Source: Arthrobacter sp. PvP023 (GTDB lineage: Bacteria; Actinomycetota; Actinomycetes; Actinomycetales; Micrococcaceae). Taken from it: 64,000 nt of DNA. Position 1 is the stretch's first letter; each line of letters starts with the position of its first letter. Below the pieces are notes generated by a model. That model worked only from the letters and a program-made list of their open reading frames with translations. It made no database searches and was not told the origin of the DNA. The stretch covers positions 3,100,001-3,164,000 of the forward strand of contig NZ_JAFIBI010000001.1 in NCBI RefSeq assembly GCF_017832975.1, given 5' to 3'. Shown here piece after piece: positions 38,653 through 48,263 of the stretch. Made by a program: the position numbers and the translations under genes.

Positions 38653-38710
38653 GGGGGTCTTTCTGGGTTAGGAAGTCTTGGTTACGGGCAATCGGCCACG
38701 CTCAGCATGG

Positions 38711-38974
38711 CTACAGATGCTTGTAGACGTCTTCCAGGGTCAGGCCTTTGGCGAGCATCAGAACCTGCAGGTGGTACAGGAGCTGGGAGATTTCCTCGGC
38801 GGCGGCCTCATCGGATTCGTATTCGGCAGCCATCCACACTTCGGCGGCTTCCTCAACGACCTTCTTGCCGATGCCGTGGACTCCGGACTCCAATTCTGCG
38901 ACGGTGCGGGAGCCTGCCGGACGGGTGGCTGCCTTCTCACTCAGTTCTGCAAACAGCGTCTCGAAATTCTTCAC
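38711..38974 (-). CDS. hisE: Phosphoribosyl-ATP pyrophosphatase
   Basis: 87 aa from GTG 38974 ([15 protein letters not shown]); the upstream in-frame extension is unlike the family. All-alpha MazG-fold enzyme: [18 protein letters not shown] supplies the EExxE metal ligands, then [16 protein letters not shown]. It hydrolyses phosphoribosyl-ATP to PR-AMP, the substrate of HisI. Located upstream of hisG on the same strand. Confidence 0.94.
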   Translation of the reverse strand: MKNFETLFAELSEKAATRPAGSRTVAELESGVHGIGKKVVEEAAEVWMAAEYESDEAAAEEISQLLYHLQVLMLAKGLTLEDVYKHL

Positions 38975-39086
38975 GCCCTCCAGCCTACTTGCTCCGGGCC
39001 TGACGCCGCCTGTCGGGCCGTTCCATGACGGCGTCGATGTGAGGCAACGCACAGCAAACACGGCACCGGAGCAAGCAAGGCGAAGC

Positions 39087-39572
39087 CTAGCTGTACTGCT
39101 TCAGGATGACCGCAGTGGCCAGCGCGGCGGTGACGGCTTCGTGCCCCTTGTCCTCCTTGGACCCGGGCAGGCCGGCGCGGTCCAGGCCCTGCTGCTCGGT
39201 GTCGCAGGTGAGCACCCCGAAACCCACCGGAACGCCGGTGTTGACGCTGACGTCGGTCAGCCCCATCGTTGCCGCCTCGCAGACGTACTCGAAGTGCGGC
39301 GTTCCGCCGCGGATCACAACACCAAGCGCGACAACGGCGTCGAAGTGCTTGGCCAGCCGGGCGGCGGCCACGGGCAGCTCAAAGCTGCCCGGAACCCGCA
39401 GGACGGTCGGATCGCTGATTCCGGCGTCCTTCGCGGCACGCAGCGCGCCGTCCAGCAGCCCGTCCATAATCTGGGTGTGCCAGCTGGCGGCCACAATGGC
39501 CAGTTTCAGCTGGGACGTCTCCGCCGGGTTGAGGGTTGTGAGGTCAATCTCCGGTGCGCCGTGTCCACTCAT
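39087..39572 (-). CDS. ribH: 6,7-dimethyl-8-ribityllumazine synthase
   Basis: 161 aa. Penultimate step of riboflavin synthesis. Substrate motifs VAASWH (Trp position), [27 protein letters not shown] with catalytic-site His, and [22 protein letters not shown]-terminus [11 protein letters not shown]. It likely forms a large cage or pentamer with RibE. It is the last rib gene of the run. Confidence 0.96.
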   Translation of the reverse strand: MSGHGAPEIDLTTLNPAETSQLKLAIVAASWHTQIMDGLLDGALRAAKDAGISDPTVLRVPGSFELPVAAARLAKHFDAVVALGVVIRGGTPHFEYVCEAATMGLTDVSVNTGVPVGFGVLTCDTEQQGLDRAGLPGSKEDKGHEAVTAALATAVILKQYS

Positions 39573-39620
39573 CTAAAGTCTCCTGCTTCGTTCTTTTTCG
39601 TCAGTCTTATTCGTGCTGGT

Positions 39621-40334
39621 TCAGTCTTGTTCGTGCTGGTAAGGCCCCTGGCCGGCGGCCGGCAATGCCGTCACCGGTTCACCGCCCCGGGTGTCCAGGA
39701 CGAGCCGGTGGTCCATCCGGTCTTTTTTGGTCTGCAGGTACCGGATGTTCTGTTCGCGTGAAGGGACCTCAGTGGGAACCATCTCGACGACGGTGACGCC
39801 GGCATCCGCCAGCCGGTTCTGCTTGTCCGGGTTGTTGCTCAGCAGGCGCACTTCGTGCAGTCCCAGCTCGGCCAGGATCTGCGCGGCGGCGTTGTAGCAG
39901 CGTGCATCGACGGGAAGGCCCAGCTGTTCGTTGGCTTCGACCGTATCGAAGCCGGCTTCCTGCAGGGCGTAAGCCTTGATCTTGTTGGCCAGGCCGATTC
40001 CGCGGCCTTCCTGTCCGCGAAGGTACAGCAGCGTGCCGCCTTCCTCGTTGATCTTCTCGAGGGCGTAGGCCAGCTGCTCTCCGCAATCGCAGCGGTATGA
40101 ACCAAAAACGTCCCCGGTGAGGCATTCCGAATGCAGCCGGACCAGCGGTGCCTTGCCATCCACAGGCGGAATCGGTGAACTCACGGCGAGGTGCTCGGCA
40201 CCCGTCACCAGGTCGGTCCAGGCCTGGGCCACGAAGTCCCCGAATTCACTGGGCAGCTGGACAACTGGTCCGCCGCTGACCGGGTGCGGCCGGCGCCCGG
40301 CCTTAACGTCTTTTCGTGCCTCTGAAGCCGTCAT
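39621..40334 (-). CDS. ribA: GTP cyclohydrolase II
   Basis: 237 aa stand-alone enzyme. Zinc ligands [18 protein letters not shown] are exact, followed by [19 protein letters not shown] and the GTP-specificity region [13 protein letters not shown]. The start ATG overlaps the ribB stop (ATGA). In many bacteria the two activities are fused as RibBA; here they are separate but adjacent. The first ~30 residues ([15 protein letters not shown]) are an N-terminal extension not needed for the fold. Confidence 0.94.
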   Translation of the reverse strand: MTASEARKDVKAGRRPHPVSGGPVVQLPSEFGDFVAQAWTDLVTGAEHLAVSSPIPPVDGKAPLVRLHSECLTGDVFGSYRCDCGEQLAYALEKINEEGGTLLYLRGQEGRGIGLANKIKAYALQEAGFDTVEANEQLGLPVDARCYNAAAQILAELGLHEVRLLSNNPDKQNRLADAGVTVVEMVPTEVPSREQNIRYLQTKKDRMDHRLVLDTRGGEPVTALPAAGQGPYQHEQD

Positions 40335-41086
40335 CGCATCTCCTCATTCCCCGCCGGGACCGGCGCCTGTCCATCCCGCAGCCCTGCATCCAGGTACGCC
40401 ACCAGATCCTCGATCGAGATCAGCGGGCATCCATGTTCTGCAGCGAAACCGCGAAGTCCGTCCAGACGCATCATTTCTCCGTTGTCGTGCACCACCTCGG
40501 CGATCACGCCCACCGGCTCCAGTCCGGCAAGCCGGCACAGGTCCACGGCCGCTTCGGTGTGGCCCGGGCGTTCACGCACTCCACCGTTAACGGCCCGGAG
40601 CGGGAAAACATGCCCGGGACGGGTGATCGATCCGGGGCGGCTCGCGGGATCCGCCAGCACGCGGGCGGTGAGTGCCCGGTCTGTTGCCGAAATTCCCGTG
40701 CTGACGCCAACGGCCGCATCGCAGGAAACCGTGTAGGCGGTGCCTTTGGAGTCTTCGTTGACTTCGACCATGGGCGGCAACAACAGGGCATCTGCCCGGG
40801 CTCCGTCGAGCGGCACGCAGATCACCCCGGAGCTGTAGCGGACTGTCCAGCCCATCAGTTCGGGCGTGGCGTGCTGGGCGGCGAAAATGATGTCGCCTTC
40901 GTTTTCACGGTCCTCGTTGTCCACCACCAGGACGGGGAGGCCGGCAGCCATGGCCCGGACGGCGTCTTCGATCGGGTCCAGTACCCTGCCCGTCGTCACT
41001 GCCACAGGGATGCCGGGTTCATCGTTGAGTTCATGGCGGCTCAGTTCATTGGTGTGCAGCTTGGGTGTGTTCTTGAGCTGGCTCAC
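40331..41086 (-). CDS. ribB: 3,4-dihydroxy-2-butanone 4-phosphate synthase
   Basis: 251 aa. Converts ribulose 5-phosphate to the four-carbon donor of riboflavin. Acidic loop [19 protein letters not shown], then [36 protein letters not shown] region ([20 protein letters not shown]) and PGHVFPLRA. The domain ends about where RibBA proteins would switch to GTP cyclohydrolase II; the ATGA overlap keeps the two products equimolar. Confidence 0.94.
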   Translation of the reverse strand: MSQLKNTPKLHTNELSRHELNDEPGIPVAVTTGRVLDPIEDAVRAMAAGLPVLVVDNEDRENEGDIIFAAQHATPELMGWTVRYSSGVICVPLDGARADALLLPPMVEVNEDSKGTAYTVSCDAAVGVSTGISATDRALTARVLADPASRPGSITRPGHVFPLRAVNGGVRERPGHTEAAVDLCRLAGLEPVGVIAEVVHDNGEMMRLDGLRGFAAEHGCPLISIEDLVAYLDAGLRDGQAPVPAGNEEMR

Positions 41087-41751
41087 TTGGAGTCCCCCGT
41101 TCCGGTTGTGACATTCGCGGTGCCAGCGCCGGTGGCGCGGCCCCCGGCGAAGGCGAGCAGGCGTTCGGTGTACTTGGCCAGCACGTCAACTTCGAGGTTG
41201 ACCCTGCTGCCAAGGCTCTTCGCACCCAGGCCGGTTTCGGCCAGGGTGGTGGGAATGAGGCCCACTTCGAACCACGGCGCCGGTTCCGACGCGTCGCTGA
41301 CTGCGGTCACGGTGAGGGAGACGCCGTCGACGGCGATCGATCCCTTTTCAGCGATGTACCGGGCAAGCCGCACGGGCACTCCGAACCGCAGGCGGTCCCA
41401 GTTGCCGAGTGCCTCCCGCTCGAGGAGTTCCCCGACTCCGTCCACGTGCCCCTGGACAACATGTCCGTCCAGGCGTCCGCCGGCCGGTACACAGCGCTCC
41501 AGGTTCACGGTGTCGCCCGCGTCGAGCTCGCCGATGGTGCTGCGGACCAGGGTCTCGCCCATGACGTCGACGCTGAAGTCCGTGCCGTCAATCGCGGTGG
41601 CGGTCAGGCATACTCCGTTGACGGCCACCGAGCCGCCCAGAGCCAGTCCTTCGGTGCTGCCGGGCGCATGGAGCCGCACCGTGGCGCTGACGTCGCCGTT
41701 GCGTTCGACGGACAGGACCCTGCCCTGTTCGGCAATAATTCCGGTAAACAT
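41083..41751 (-). CDS. ribE: Riboflavin synthase (alpha subunit type)
   Basis: 222 aa from ATG 41751, which overlaps the ribD stop (TGATG). Two tandem lumazine-binding repeats: [26 protein letters not shown] in the first, and [28 protein letters not shown] in the second. It dismutates two lumazines to riboflavin. A long C-terminal Gly/Ala/Thr-rich tail is extra. Overlaps ribB. Confidence 0.95.
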   Translation of the reverse strand: MFTGIIAEQGRVLSVERNGDVSATVRLHAPGSTEGLALGGSVAVNGVCLTATAIDGTDFSVDVMGETLVRSTIGELDAGDTVNLERCVPAGGRLDGHVVQGHVDGVGELLEREALGNWDRLRFGVPVRLARYIAEKGSIAVDGVSLTVTAVSDASEPAPWFEVGLIPTTLAETGLGAKSLGSRVNLEVDVLAKYTERLLAFAGGRATGAGTANVTTGTGDSK

Positions 41752-42974
41752 CAGTTGCCTCCTGTGGCGGTGCCCGCGCCGGTGCGGTGCGGTAAGGATT
41801 CGGGTGAGCTGGTCAGGGATAAAGAGGGTTCGGGGGCAGCCGGTGCTGCCGGCAAGGGCGCCTCGGCCGATTCGGCGGGCCCGGCACTTCTTGCGGCCGG
41901 TTCGGCGCTCCCCGGAAACAGGTGGAGCCTGAGGTCCCGGCCCAGGCTCTGCACGGCTCCCCCGGAGGCCTGGTCCCAGTCCCAGGCCTGGGCGTCGGCG
42001 AGGGTCGTGATGCCGAGGTCGCCGAGTGCGGGAGTGCCGGACCCGAGCAGGGTGGGCGCCAGGTAGACGATCAGTTCGTCCACGAGGCCGGCGGCGAGGA
42101 ACGCGCTCAGGATGCTGGACCCGCCTTCCACCATGACGTGGCGGACACCGGCGGTGAAGAGCTTCTCCAGTGCCTCGTGCGGATCCCGGGTGGGCAGGTG
42201 CAGGACACGGCCGTCGTCGCCGTGGATGGCGGCGTCGTCGGGAATTCCCCGGAGTCCCATGACCGCGCGCAGCGGCTGGCTCCCTGCCGGTTTGCCGGAC
42301 GCGTCCCGGGCAGTGAGCCGGGGGTTGTCCACGAGGAGCGTTTGCGTACCCACCAGGATGGCGTCGACCCGGCTGCGGAGTCCGTGGTTGTCCGCGAGGG
42401 ACTCCGGACTGGAGATCCACTGGCTGGTGCCGTCCGACGCCGCGATGCGGCTGTCCAGGGTCTGGGCGATATGGAGGGTAACGAAGGGTCGCTGGCCGAG
42501 AACAGCCTCAAACCAGCGGCGGTTCAGCTCGAACGCAGACCGGGCGGCCAGGCCGGAACGAACGCTGACGCCTGCGGCCCGCAGCGTTGCGGCTCCGCCG
42601 GCGGCAGGGTCATGGGGGTCGTCCACGGCGTACACCACCGAAGCAATGCCGGCGTCGATAATTGCCTGGGCACAGGGGCCGGTCCGTCCGCAGTGGTTGC
42701 ACGGCTCGAGGGTGACCACCATGGTTGACCCGGTCAGGTCGATGCCCTGCATGCCGGCCTGGGCAATGGCGTCAGCCTCCGCATGCGCCGTCCCGGCGCC
42801 GCGGTGGTAACCGGTCACCAGTTGCCGGCCATCAGGACCGACGACGACGGCGCCCACCAGCGGGTTTGCCCCGCGCGGCCCCAGGAGCGCAGCGTCGAGG
42901 GCCGCATCCATGGCATGGATCTCGGCGGCACTGAACCGTTCGGCAGTCTGCGGCGCTGTTGTCTTCGGCGTCAA
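41751..42974 (-). CDS. ribD: Bifunctional diaminohydroxyphosphoribosylaminopyrimidine deaminase / reductase
   Basis: About 407 aa from TTG 42974 (LTPKTTAPQ), which has GGAAGGAA 11 nt upstream; the annotated frame reaches further up without a better start, so the start is uncertain. N-terminal deaminase zinc site: GTAHAEADAI and TLEPCNHCGRTGPCAQ. C-terminal reductase: ITLHIAQTLDSRIA-like VTLHIAQTLDSRIA, TSQWISSPES and MVEGGSSILSAFL. First gene after the FMN riboswitch; ribE, ribB and ribA follow with overlaps. Confidence 0.92.
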   Translation of the reverse strand: MTPKTTAPQTAERFSAAEIHAMDAALDAALLGPRGANPLVGAVVVGPDGRQLVTGYHRGAGTAHAEADAIAQAGMQGIDLTGSTMVVTLEPCNHCGRTGPCAQAIIDAGIASVVYAVDDPHDPAAGGAATLRAAGVSVRSGLAARSAFELNRRWFEAVLGQRPFVTLHIAQTLDSRIAASDGTSQWISSPESLADNHGLRSRVDAILVGTQTLLVDNPRLTARDASGKPAGSQPLRAVMGLRGIPDDAAIHGDDGRVLHLPTRDPHEALEKLFTAGVRHVMVEGGSSILSAFLAAGLVDELIVYLAPTLLGSGTPALGDLGITTLADAQAWDWDQASGGAVQSLGRDLRLHLFPGSAEPAARSAGPAESAEAPLPAAPAAPEPSLSLTSSPESLPHRTGAGTATGGN

Positions 42975-43038
42975 AGCGTTCGTCGTTCCTTCCCTCGAGA
43001 ACCGCGTGGGCTCCGGGGGTATACGACAGCGCAATACC

Positions 43039-43059
43039 GCACAGCCCGAAGGGCAGTGC
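43039..43059 (-). promoter_or_regulatory. Hairpin in the riboswitch expression region
   Basis: GCAC-A-GCCC, loop GAA, GGGC-A-GTGC: 8 paired bases and one A/A mismatch. It lies 3' of the FMN aptamer, ahead of the ribD start, and has no T-run. It could act in translation control or as a pause hairpin. Confidence 0.4.
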
Positions 43060-43074
43060 AGTAACAGCTGTACG

Positions 43075-43222
43075 TGCTTCTCTCATCCAGACTTTAACTG
43101 TCGGTACCGGAATTTCACCGGTTCAACCGTCCGCCGGAACAGTTCCTGGAGAGGATCTGTGCCGGCTCGCGGGTCGCGGACTGTCACCGCCGGTTCGGAC
43201 TTACACCGACCCCGGAGCACGT
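43075..43222 (-). promoter_or_regulatory. FMN riboswitch (RFN element)
   Basis: The minus strand carries the conserved RFN blocks: GGGGTCGGTGTAAGTCCGAA at the 5' end, GCGGTGACAGTCCGCGACCC, GGTGAAATTCCGGTACCGAC and a 3' GTCTGGATGAGAGAAG. The outer ends CGTGCTCCGG and GAAGCACG pair to close the aptamer. Located immediately upstream of ribD, it should shut off the ribDEBAH run when FMN is plentiful. Boundaries are within a few bases. Confidence 0.95.
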
Positions 43223-43283
43223 AGTGTGTGTTGTTATTCTGTCACAACTGAGTGACTGGTCCGTGTATTCCCGTCAGACTCCG

Positions 43284-43976
43284 TCATGATTCCGAAACAG
43301 TGTGTGCCACGCCCGGAACCGGGCGTGAGCCGGCTCCCCGGAGGCGGTCAATCGCTGCCGCCGGGTCATCAGCACCGTACACGGCCGAGCCTGCCACGAA
43401 GACGTTGGCTCCTGCCTCGGCCGCCCGGACAATGGTCTCCTCGGTGATCCCGCCGTCCACCTGCAGCGCCACTCCGGTGCCCGAACCGTCGATCGCCGCC
43501 CGGGCACGCCTGATCTTCGGGAGGGTCAGGTCCAGGAACGACTGGCCGCCGAAGCCGGGCTCCACGGTCATGATCAACAGGAGGTCCAGTTCCGACAGCA
43601 TGTCCAGGTAGGGCTCCACCGGAGTGCCGGGACGCAGCGCCATTCCGGCCTTGGCGCCGCGTGCGCGGAGCTCCCGTGCCAGTTTGATGGGCGCGATCGA
43701 CGCTTCAACGTGGAACGTCACGGAGGCGAGCCCGGCGTCGGCGAAGGCGGGCGCCCAGCGGTCGGCGTCGGCGATCATCAGGTGTGCATCCAGCGGCACG
43801 GGGCTGACGGCCTGGATGCGCTGGACCACGGGAAGGCCGATGGTCAGGTTCGGCACAAAGTGGTTGTCCATCACGTCAACGTGGACGGCGTCGGCGTTGC
43901 TGATTCTGCGCAGCTCCGCCTCCAGGTTGACGAAGTCGGCGGAGAGAATGCTGGGGTTGATGCAGCACTGAGCCAT
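43284..43976 (-). CDS. rpe: Ribulose-phosphate 3-epimerase
   Basis: 230 aa from ATG 43976 (AAAGGAGCCGAC upstream; five further upstream codons are unlikely to be used). TIM barrel with [24 protein letters not shown] (catalytic Asp and His), [16 protein letters not shown] with second Asp region, and QVDGGI. Interconverts ribulose 5-P and xylulose 5-P, so it shares RibB's substrate. Lies between rsmB and the rib riboswitch on the same strand. Confidence 0.96.
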   Translation of the reverse strand: MAQCCINPSILSADFVNLEAELRRISNADAVHVDVMDNHFVPNLTIGLPVVQRIQAVSPVPLDAHLMIADADRWAPAFADAGLASVTFHVEASIAPIKLARELRARGAKAGMALRPGTPVEPYLDMLSELDLLLIMTVEPGFGGQSFLDLTLPKIRRARAAIDGSGTGVALQVDGGITEETIVRAAEAGANVFVAGSAVYGADDPAAAIDRLRGAGSRPVPGVAHTVSES

Positions 43977-44022
43977 GTCGGCTCCTTTCACTCAAGCGGA
44001 GGGATCGGGTTTCGCGGAGGAA

Positions 44023-45642
44023 TCAGGGCTTTTTGTGGATGAGGGCCAGGAACATGGCGTCAGTCCGGTGCACGTGCGGCCACAGCTGGGCCGTCAGTTC
44101 GTGGCCGGCCTCAAGATGGCCGGGCAGGCTGACTTTGTCCAGGGCGGCGCCGGCATCGAGCAGTTCCAGGTCGTCGCGTTTGCGCAGCGCGTCGGTCACG
44201 ACGGCGGTGGTTTCGGCGGGGTGCGGCGAGCACGTCACGTAGGCCACCACGCCGCCGGGCCGGACTGCGTCCAGGGCTGACTTAAGCAGTTCGCGCTGGA
44301 GCGGGCCCAGGTCCGCGAGGTCCTTGGGCGTGCGCCGCCACCTCGACTCCGGCCTGCGCCGCAGGGCACCAAGTCCGCTGCAGGGGACGTCGACGAGCAC
44401 ACGGTCGAAAGTCCCCGCCATTTCAGTTCCGACGTCGCGGCCGTCCCCGGTCCGGACATGCCACACCTCGTGAGGGACGGCAGCCAGCGCCTGCCGGACC
44501 AGCTTGGCACGGTGCGGGGCGGGTTCGTTGGCCAGCAGGGTTGCGCCCTGCTGCCGGGCGAGGGCACCCAGGAGGGCCGCCTTTCCACCGGGTCCGGCGC
44601 AGAGGTCCAGCCATTTCTCGCCGCCCTTGCCGGCGGACTGCCCGTCAGCACTCCCCGGACCCGCGGGCTGCAGATCCGCGGAATGCAGATCCACGGCCGC
44701 CATGGCCCGGGCCACCAGCTGCGAGCCCACGTCCTGCACCCTCGTGCTGCCGTCCCGTACGGAGGCCAGCCGGCCGAGGTCCCCGCCGCTGGAGAGCGCC
44801 GAACCCTCGACGAGTTCCCCGGCTGTGGCCCCGCCTTCCAGTGCTTCGTCCAAACTCCCCAGGCCAGGCAGCGCAACCAGGTTGACCACCGGCGCAGCGT
44901 TGTCTGCTTCCAAGAGGTCGTTGATTTCGGTGACCGGGCGTCCGTGTGCCACCAGCGACTGCCGCAGGGCGCGGACAATCCACTCCGGGTGGGCGTAGCG
45001 GATGGAGGCCACCCGGGTTTCGTCCTGCTCGTCGCTGAGCAGGAGCTCCAGCCACTCGTCCAGCGTGTGGGCGGAGACCTTGCGCAGGACGGCGTTGATC
45101 AAGGCGGATGGCCCGGCGCCAATGACCGCACGGGCCAGTCCAACGGTCTGGTCCAGGGCGGCGTGGGCGGGCACGCGCATGGCCAGCAGCTGGTGTGCGC
45201 CGATCCGCAGGGCATCCAGGATGGCGGGATCCAGCTGGTCCAGCGGCCGGTCGACGCAGCGGGCCAGGACGGCGTCATAGGTTCCCTGCCCCCGCAGCGC
45301 CCCGTAGCTCAGTTCGGTGGCGAAGCCGGCGTCCCGCTTGTCCAGGCCGTGGTGGCGGATCCGGGCCGGCAGGACCAGGTTTGCGTAGGCGTCTTCCGAT
45401 GCGACGGCACGCAGCACTTCAAAAGCCACCAGTCGGGCGGGGTCGGCACGCCGCGTACGCTGCGAAGGGGCGTTCTCGCTGAAGTTCCGCTTCGGCCCGC
45501 GGTTGCGTTCCCGGCCCTGGGCGTCGCGCTGGCCTCCTTGGCGGCGACCGCCGGAAGACCCGCCGGACTGCCCGCCGCCGCTTGCTCTCCCCTGTCGGGG
45601 CCCCCCGCCGCGGCCGCTGCCGCCCGTTCCGGACTCACTCAT
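44023..45642 (-). CDS. rsmB: 16S rRNA m5C methyltransferase, RsmB/Fmu family
   Basis: 539 aa. Residues 1-70 are Gly/Arg/Ser/Gln-rich and disordered. A NusB-like RNA-binding domain follows (DPARLVAFEVLRAVASEDAY, FATELSYGALRG, LDQTVGLARAV, LINAVLRKV), then a Rossmann methyltransferase: WLDLCAGPGGKAALLG binds SAM, VLVDVPCSGLGALRRRPE holds one catalytic Cys and VAYVTCSPHPAETTAVV the other. Target is probably a 16S rRNA cytosine. The ATG overlaps the fmt stop. Confidence 0.92.
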   Translation of the reverse strand: MSESGTGGSGRGGGPRQGRASGGGQSGGSSGGRRQGGQRDAQGRERNRGPKRNFSENAPSQRTRRADPARLVAFEVLRAVASEDAYANLVLPARIRHHGLDKRDAGFATELSYGALRGQGTYDAVLARCVDRPLDQLDPAILDALRIGAHQLLAMRVPAHAALDQTVGLARAVIGAGPSALINAVLRKVSAHTLDEWLELLLSDEQDETRVASIRYAHPEWIVRALRQSLVAHGRPVTEINDLLEADNAAPVVNLVALPGLGSLDEALEGGATAGELVEGSALSSGGDLGRLASVRDGSTRVQDVGSQLVARAMAAVDLHSADLQPAGPGSADGQSAGKGGEKWLDLCAGPGGKAALLGALARQQGATLLANEPAPHRAKLVRQALAAVPHEVWHVRTGDGRDVGTEMAGTFDRVLVDVPCSGLGALRRRPESRWRRTPKDLADLGPLQRELLKSALDAVRPGGVVAYVTCSPHPAETTAVVTDALRKRDDLELLDAGAALDKVSLPGHLEAGHELTAQLWPHVHRTDAMFLALIHKKP

Positions 45643-46559
45643 TCGAATACCACGCCTTCCAGTGCCGCTTGTCCGCGCGCCCAGTCGGCGGCGGCCATCA
45701 TCTTCTTGCCCGAGGGCTGTATCCGCGTCAGTTCAACGGGATGGGACCCCGTACCCACCAGAACTCTCTTTCCGTCGAGCAGCACCTGGCCCGGCTGCAG
45801 TGCCGGAGCGTCGGTCCGGAGCGCAACAGGTTCGAGCTTGACACGCTGTCCGTCCAACGTGGTCCAGGCGCCGGGTTCAGGCGTGACGCCACGCGCCCTG
45901 CGCGCGATGGCTAGGGCGGGCTCGCGCCAGTCGATCCGGCCGTCATCGATGCCCAGTTTGGGCGCCAGGGACACGTCCCCCGCCTGCGGTACGGCTACCG
46001 CCCGTCCCGTTTCGATAGCCGAAAGCGTTTGGGCGAGCAGCACCGCACCGCTGTGCGAGAGCCGTTCCAGGAGTTGACCGGATGTGTCATCAGGCCGTAC
46101 CGGCTCGGTGAGGGTGCCGAAAACCGGGCCCGTATCCAACCCTTCTTCGAGGAGGAACGTCACGGCGCCCGTGATGTCGTCGCCTGCCATAACTGCACGC
46201 TGCACCGGTGCGGCGCCTCGCCAGGCGGGCAGCAGGGAAAAGTGCAGGTTGATCCAGCCGTGCCGCGGAACGTCCAGCGCCGCGCGCGGGATGAGGCCTC
46301 CGTAGGCCACGATGGCTGCCGCGTCCGGCGCTGCGGCGGCTATCCTGGCGGTCACTTCCGCGTCAACCTTCGCGGCGTGGATCACCTCGATGCCGAGTTC
46401 GGCGGCGCGCGCGGCAACGGGCGACGGCGTGAGCACGCGCTTGCGTCCGATCGGCGCGTCCGGCCGGGTCAGGACGGCAACGACGTCAAAGCCTGCCTGA
46501 ACCAGAGCGTCCAGGGACGGTACCGCGACAGCCGGCGTACCGGCGAAGAGTACCCTCAC
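45639..46559 (-). CDS. fmt: Methionyl-tRNA formyltransferase
   Basis: 306 aa starting at GTG 46559, overlapping the def stop (GTGA). Formylates initiator Met-tRNA. Motifs: MRVLFAGTPAVAVPSLDAL, catalytic Asn/His in HGWINLHFSLLPAWRGAAP, and Asp in EEGLDTGPV. The C-terminal OB domain includes KLGIDDGRIDW and ARGVTPEPGAW. Adjacent to def, whose product removes the formyl group. Confidence 0.96.
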   Translation of the reverse strand: MRVLFAGTPAVAVPSLDALVQAGFDVVAVLTRPDAPIGRKRVLTPSPVAARAAELGIEVIHAAKVDAEVTARIAAAAPDAAAIVAYGGLIPRAALDVPRHGWINLHFSLLPAWRGAAPVQRAVMAGDDITGAVTFLLEEGLDTGPVFGTLTEPVRPDDTSGQLLERLSHSGAVLLAQTLSAIETGRAVAVPQAGDVSLAPKLGIDDGRIDWREPALAIARRARGVTPEPGAWTTLDGQRVKLEPVALRTDAPALQPGQVLLDGKRVLVGTGSHPVELTRIQPSGKKMMAAADWARGQAALEGVVFE

Positions 46560-47143
46560 TCGGCGGCGCCGAAACTGCCGCCGCCAAAACTGCCGCCCCC
46601 GAAACTGGAACCAACAGTCTTCGCCCGCTTCGACGTCGTCCGTTCGGTAATCGCGTCGTAATTGGCGTTACGGATGGAACGCAGGGCAGCCTTGCGGTCT
46701 TCGCCCTCAAGCCTGTCCGTGAAGAGAATGCCGTCGAGGTGGTCTGTTTCGTGCTGGAAGCAGCGGGCCAGCATGCCCTCGCCGTCCACGGTGACGGGAT
46801 TTCCATGCAGGTCGACTCCGGTGACCCGGGTGGCCCGGCGCCGGCGGACGGGGAAGCCGAGGCCCGGGATGGACAGGCAGCCTTCCACTTCATCAGGCTG
46901 GAAGTCGTCGCTGTTTTCCAGCACCGGGTTGATGATGTGGCCTTCCACTCCGCCGATGCGGTAAGTGAAAACCCTCTTGCTGACGCCGACCTGGGGCGCG
47001 GCCAGGCCGGCGCCGTCCACATCCTCCATGGTCTCGGTCATGTCGGCAACGAGTTTTGCGAGTTCCGGCCCGAATTCCGTCACGGGATCGGCAACCGTGC
47101 GCAGCACAGGGTCGCCGATGATGCGGATATTCAAAATGGCCAT
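46556..47143 (-). CDS. def: Peptide deformylase
   Basis: 195 aa from ATG 47143 (MAILNIRIIGDPVLR). The three signature motifs are GAGLAAPQVG, EGCLSIPG (Cys metal ligand) and QHETDHLDG (HExxH-like His pair with Asp; the usual HExDH reads HETDH). It removes formyl from nascent chains. The C-terminus ends in a short FGGG/SFGGG repeat. The longer reading frame upstream to 47446 is a shadow of the neighbouring gene. Confidence 0.95.
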   Translation of the reverse strand: MAILNIRIIGDPVLRTVADPVTEFGPELAKLVADMTETMEDVDGAGLAAPQVGVSKRVFTYRIGGVEGHIINPVLENSDDFQPDEVEGCLSIPGLGFPVRRRRATRVTGVDLHGNPVTVDGEGMLARCFQHETDHLDGILFTDRLEGEDRKAALRSIRNANYDAITERTTSKRAKTVGSSFGGGSFGGGSFGAAE

Positions 47144-47202
47144 GTGAAATCTGTCCTTCGGTAAAACGGCGGTACGGGATCCAGTCCAGTTTAGTTGGCC
47201 GG

Positions 47203-48084
47203 CTACCTGCCGGGCACAGCCTGAAGTGCGGGCGGTGCAACGGGCATGGACGGCGGCGCCACCGGAAGAAGGGCGGTCCCGGCGGTGGAGGTATCTGCCG
47301 ACATCTCCCACACCCGCCGGAGGGCGCAGAACTTCCACCAGTGGTGCTTGAGCACCTCCGGGTTGGCACGCATCGGCCGGACCTCCGTCTGCCCGATCGC
47401 AACCGCCAGCAGGATCGGGGACTCGCCGTGCTGCCAGGGCTCCCACTCCCCCGCGACTGGATCAACGAGGCTTTCCTCGGCCTTCATTCCGGCCACTAAC
47501 TGCATGACCACTTTGTCATCCAGCGGCTTGACGGTGCCGTCCCGGGTGGTGCCCTTGGTCTTGTAGTCGATGATGCAGGTCCTGCCGTTGATCCTGGCCA
47601 CAAGGTCAAGGGTGCCTGCATAGCCTACGGTCTTGTTCCAGACGGTGACTTCCGGGGCAACGGGCTCCACGCCAAAGAGTTCCCACCACTCGTCGAAGCG
47701 CGCTGCGAAGGCTTCCTCGCCGTTTGCTGCCAGCGCCTCACGCATCTCCTTCATCTGATGCGGGCGGCCGAGCGCCCGGAGCGCAACCTGTTCGCAGTAG
47801 TTGTGCACGCGGTCTCCGCGCTTCGCAGCGTCGTCCCGGTAGGTTTCGGCGGCCTTAGCGGCGCGGCTGACTGCCTGCCGGACTTTGGCCGGGCTTCCCA
47901 GGATCCCGGGAAGCAGCGGATCGCTGGCGAGACTGTTCGCCCCCATATACCCGAACCAGCCGTCGAGGCCGTGCGGTTGCTGGCCGATGACGGTGGTGAT
48001 GGACGGAACCGAAAACGAGTCGGAGGTTGAGCGTGCGTACATCCGGCCATATTCCGTGGCGTGGGCAAGGAGTGGATCAGTCAT
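47203..48084 (-). CDS. PD-(D/E)XK nuclease-fold protein (RecB-like, uncharacterised)
   Basis: 293 aa. The core GTLDLVARINGRTCIIDYKT has the Asp then D-x-K spacing of a PD-(D/E)XK nuclease (D in GTLD, DYK), with a preceding conserved RGDRVHNY motif typical of RecB/Cas4-like exonuclease relatives. The C-terminal 30 residues are Pro/Ala-rich. It is conserved as a hypothetical protein in actinobacteria; no partner gene is adjacent. Role in DNA processing is inferred from fold only. Confidence 0.75.
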   Translation of the reverse strand: MTDPLLAHATEYGRMYARSTSDSFSVPSITTVIGQQPHGLDGWFGYMGANSLASDPLLPGILGSPAKVRQAVSRAAKAAETYRDDAAKRGDRVHNYCEQVALRALGRPHQMKEMREALAANGEEAFAARFDEWWELFGVEPVAPEVTVWNKTVGYAGTLDLVARINGRTCIIDYKTKGTTRDGTVKPLDDKVVMQLVAGMKAEESLVDPVAGEWEPWQHGESPILLAVAIGQTEVRPMRANPEVLKHHWWKFCALRRVWEMSADTSTAGTALLPVAPPSMPVAPPALQAVPGR

Positions 48085-48148
48085 GCAAACACTCTTTCAT
48101 GAAGGGCCGACAGGATTGCGGGGCGCAGGAACCGTGACCGGAAAGCGA

Positions 48149-48185
48149 AATGGCCCGTTCCGCTGAGTCAGCGGAACGGGCCATT
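48149..48185 (-). terminator. Terminator of tRNA-Val(CAC)
   Basis: AATGGCCCGTTCCGCT, loop GAGTC, AGCGGAACGGGCCATT: a perfect 16-bp stem immediately beyond the tRNA 3' end, T-rich on the minus-strand side. Confidence 0.8.
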
Positions 48186-48191
48186 CATGGG

Positions 48192-48263
48192 TGGGCGATA
48201 CTGGGTTCGAACCAGTGACCTCTTCGGTGTGAACGAAGCGCGCTACCACTGCGCCAATCGCCC
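48192..48263 (-). tRNA. tRNA-Val (CAC)
   Basis: 72 nt. Acceptor GGGCGAT/ATCGCCC with discriminator A; anticodon loop TTCACAC gives CAC (GUG codon). T-loop GGTTCGAACCC is standard. The body is almost identical to the two plus-strand tRNA-Val(GAC) genes nearby, differing mainly around the anticodon arm. Confidence 0.95.
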
